6,465 nt of DNA from Collinsella sp. (lineage in GTDB: Bacteria; Actinomycetota; Coriobacteriia; Coriobacteriales; Coriobacteriaceae), in contig DXZW01000039.1 of assembly GCA_019419455.1 (NCBI GenBank), positions 1 to 6,465 on the forward strand, in the 5' to 3' direction. Shown here piece after piece: positions 4,993-6,465 of this stretch. The notes beneath the pieces are model-generated. The model worked only from the letters and a program-made list of their open reading frames with translations. It did no database searches and was not told where the DNA came from. Each line of letters begins with the position of its first letter. Position 1 is the stretch's first letter. Both the position numbers and the translations under genes were made by a program.

Positions 4993-6465
4993 TCACCAGG
5001 GGGCCGCGAACCTTGCGACTTCTCCAATGGTGCTCGCGAGGACGTCTGCGGTGAGCCCGTCGAATTTCGCTGAAAGAAGGCCGGCTACCACGAGCTGCTT
5101 TTCGTCCTCGTCGAGGTGTATGTACCGCTCCAGGGTGCCCAGGTCTATGAGGGTGTCTGGATCCCGGCGAGCTCGGCCCTTCTGCTGCATGGCGCTTTCT
5201 ACTAGGCAAAGCATTGCCGAGCACTGCTCGGTGACCTTTATGATAACTCCTATTTGGCCGCCTATCGTCGCGTATAGTATGGGAGGATACGGCTCAATGA
5301 GCTGCCGGCCAGACGCGTGGCTTCTGCTCGTCGCGACGGCGCTGCTCTCCCTTCGGTGGCCTGGCGCGGGGCCGAAACAGACAACCTGCTCCCCAACGTA
5401 ATGGGATGCGACGGTCTTTAGTCCCTGCGAGCTGTGCAGTTTGATGATGTGTATGTACCCTGCGCGATCCCCAACCAGTATTGGTCCGTCGACGCCTATC
5501 TGATAGATGCACGCCGGGATCATCCGCTGCAGGAGCTGTGACTGGATTACCAGGCGGGGCTGCTCCAGAGTAGTGTGCGCAGTCCTTAGCCCGTCGCTCA
5601 TGAGCGTCACGCCCTTGAGCATATCCAGTATAGTCACTTGGGAGTACGCCGTGCCTAGCTTCAGAAGCAGCGCAGGCCCGGTGCAGCCGTACACCTCCAG
5701 CAGCTGGTACTCCGTGCTCATAAACGGTTTTCCTATGGATTGACCAAAGTGAAGCCCGTGCGTGTCCCTCGTAACGTCCTCTTGGGCCAGGTCTTTGTCT
5801 GTTACCAAGGCAAGGATGATTACGGCGGTTCGCAGCGAGACAGCTACGCGGTGGTTTGTGTAGGGTGCGATGTCGCACACGGTGTTGTTGCTGAACAGAA
5901 AGTTCGCAACAAGCTCTACCGCATACTCCTCCTTCGGAGAGTACGAGATCTTCATGCTGTAGACTGCTACGAATCCGTCCTCGGCGTCGGCCTGCTCGGC
6001 AGACGGAAGGTTGTAGCTTACAACAATAAATGGAAGCCTGTCGCTGCGCAGCGGCATGTACTGTAATCCGCTGATGATGGCGTTGTCGGGAAGCTGCACT
6101 GTGAAGATCGGACGCAAGTTGTACGTGAAAAATCCCAATGCAGCGTACGAGTTCTGGTGCATCAGGGCTTCTGGAATAGTGCCTGTGGGGGCGGGGTATC
6201 CGGGATTCCCCGTGGCTAGTATATCGAAGGTCCTGGTTACGTTGCTGTAGGAGTAATGCTCTACCGGGCCCTCTTGGAGAGCGGAGGTGTCCGGCTCGTC
6301 TGCTCCTTCTCCGACCTCTCCTGCCATCAGATTGACAACTGATGCAGTCTTGTTGATTCCCCCGCAAGTGATCGACTGGTTAGTTCCTCCGCTCGAAGAT
6401 AGAGGGCGTAGAGAGTGAAACCCTACGCACAGCATTCCGTGGTAGACAATATGGGCGAGCCTTCT
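4993..6465 (-). CDS. CPSF_A-domain beta-propeller protein, 3' part; most like splicing factor SF3b subunit 3 (SAP130/Rse1)
   Basis: The frame is open from the window edge (6465) to a TGA at 4995-4993, giving 490 residues. The Met at 6435 is internal, since ten more in-frame residues (RRLAHIVYHG) precede it, so the 5' part of the gene lies outside. Numbering here counts from that Met. Family features in order are 'GFVAVYSMKI' followed by 'IAPYTNHRVAV' (compare the SF3b3 'GFVYTYKL...IAPFQGRVLIG' region), 'ILVGDRAGYIHIIKL', 'HYVGEQVVCF' (compare 'YHVGETVLSL'), 'ILYATIGGQIGVII' (GGQIG at 392-396) and the C-terminal helical 'LIDLGTLERYIHLDEDEK' (429-446). These belong to the CPSF160/DDB1/SF3b3 superfamily; the 'YHVGE'-like and 'GD-xG-I-xx-L' segments favour SF3b3, a U2 snRNP subunit in branch-site recognition. 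CPSF160 (3' end cleavage) and DDB1 (ubiquitin ligase adaptor) remain possible. Codon use is mixed, with CTA and TCA present. Confidence 0.78.
   Translation of the reverse strand, partial: RRLAHIVYHGMLCVGFHSLRPLSSSGGTNQSITCGGINKTASVVNLMAGEVGEGADEPDTSALQEGPVEHYSYSNVTRTFDILATGNPGYPAPTGTIPEALMHQNSYAALGFFTYNLRPIFTVQLPDNAIISGLQYMPLRSDRLPFIVVSYNLPSAEQADAEDGFVAVYSMKISYSPKEEYAVELVANFLFSNNTVCDIAPYTNHRVAVSLRTAVIILALVTDKDLAQEDVTRDTHGLHFGQSIGKPFMSTEYQLLEVYGCTGPALLLKLGTAYSQVTILDMLKGVTLMSDGLRTAHTTLEQPRLVIQSQLLQRMIPACIYQIGVDGPILVGDRAGYIHIIKLHSSQGLKTVASHYVGEQVVCFGPAPGHRRESSAVATSRSHASGRQLIEPYPPILYATIGGQIGVIIKVTEQCSAMLCLVESAMQQKGRARRDPDTLIDLGTLERYIHLDEDEKQLVVAGLLSAKFDGLTADVLASTIGEVARFAAPW

Noticed and set aside
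4632..5066. Plus-strand 140-codon open frame across the intergenic spacer
   Set aside because: It overlaps both well-supported genes and the spacer signals on the other strand, has no AT-rich initiator before its ATG, and shows no recognisable domain.
5507..6250. Short plus-strand open frames opposite the SF3b3-like gene
   Set aside because: They are antisense to a conserved protein domain, are short, and carry no recognisable motif.
6433..6435. ATG at 6435 as the true start of the SF3b3-like gene
   Set aside because: The frame is open to the window edge, the ten preceding residues fit the family's 'P-R-x-x-x-Y-H' type strand, and the encoded part matches only the C-terminal third of the family, so the start lies outside.

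Overview
The window looks like nuclear DNA of Giardia (diplomonad protist), most likely of the G. intestinalis group. Three things point there. First, the large protein opens with the 'SVEEWF-AI--G' start and 'T-LM-AA--G' ankyrin repeats typical of Giardia '21.1'/head-stalk proteins. Second, only about 100 bp separate the two genes. Third, the intergenic signals are Giardia-like: an AT-rich initiator just before the ATG, an AT-rich block within 50 bp, and an AGTGAAT polyadenylation signal. No introns, RNA genes, mobile elements or CRISPR arrays were seen.

Layout: both genes lie on the minus strand, head to tail. On the right (4993-6465) is the 3' part of a gene whose 5' end lies beyond the window. 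Its product is the C-terminal beta-propeller region of the CPSF160/DDB1/SF3b3 superfamily, and I read it as most like splicing factor SF3b subunit 3 (SAP130/Rse1). Next comes a short spacer (4889-4992) that holds the poly(A) signal of that gene and, overlapping it, the promoter of the next gene. The rest (5-4888) is one complete 1627-codon gene. It encodes an N-terminal ankyrin 'head' of about six repeats, a short linker, and a roughly 1380-residue coiled-coil 'stalk'. Size and architecture match the Giardia axoneme-associated protein GASP-180 or a close paralogue.

The two genes have no evident functional link: one would act in the nucleus (RNA processing) and the other in the flagellar cytoskeleton. 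Their adjacency reflects genome compactness. They differ sharply in codon choice. The stalk gene is almost entirely G/C-ending and avoids TTA, CTA and TCA so strictly that the opposite strand stays open for 1556 codons. The right-hand gene uses mixed third positions. The points most worth a second look are an exactly spaced motif found twice in the stalk (LExxPxx[S/T]TVYxE, 605 residues apart), a recurrent hinge pattern along the coiled coil, a long acidic interruption in mid-stalk, the overlap of poly(A) signal and promoter, and an apparently shortened C-terminal tail in the SF3b3-like protein.
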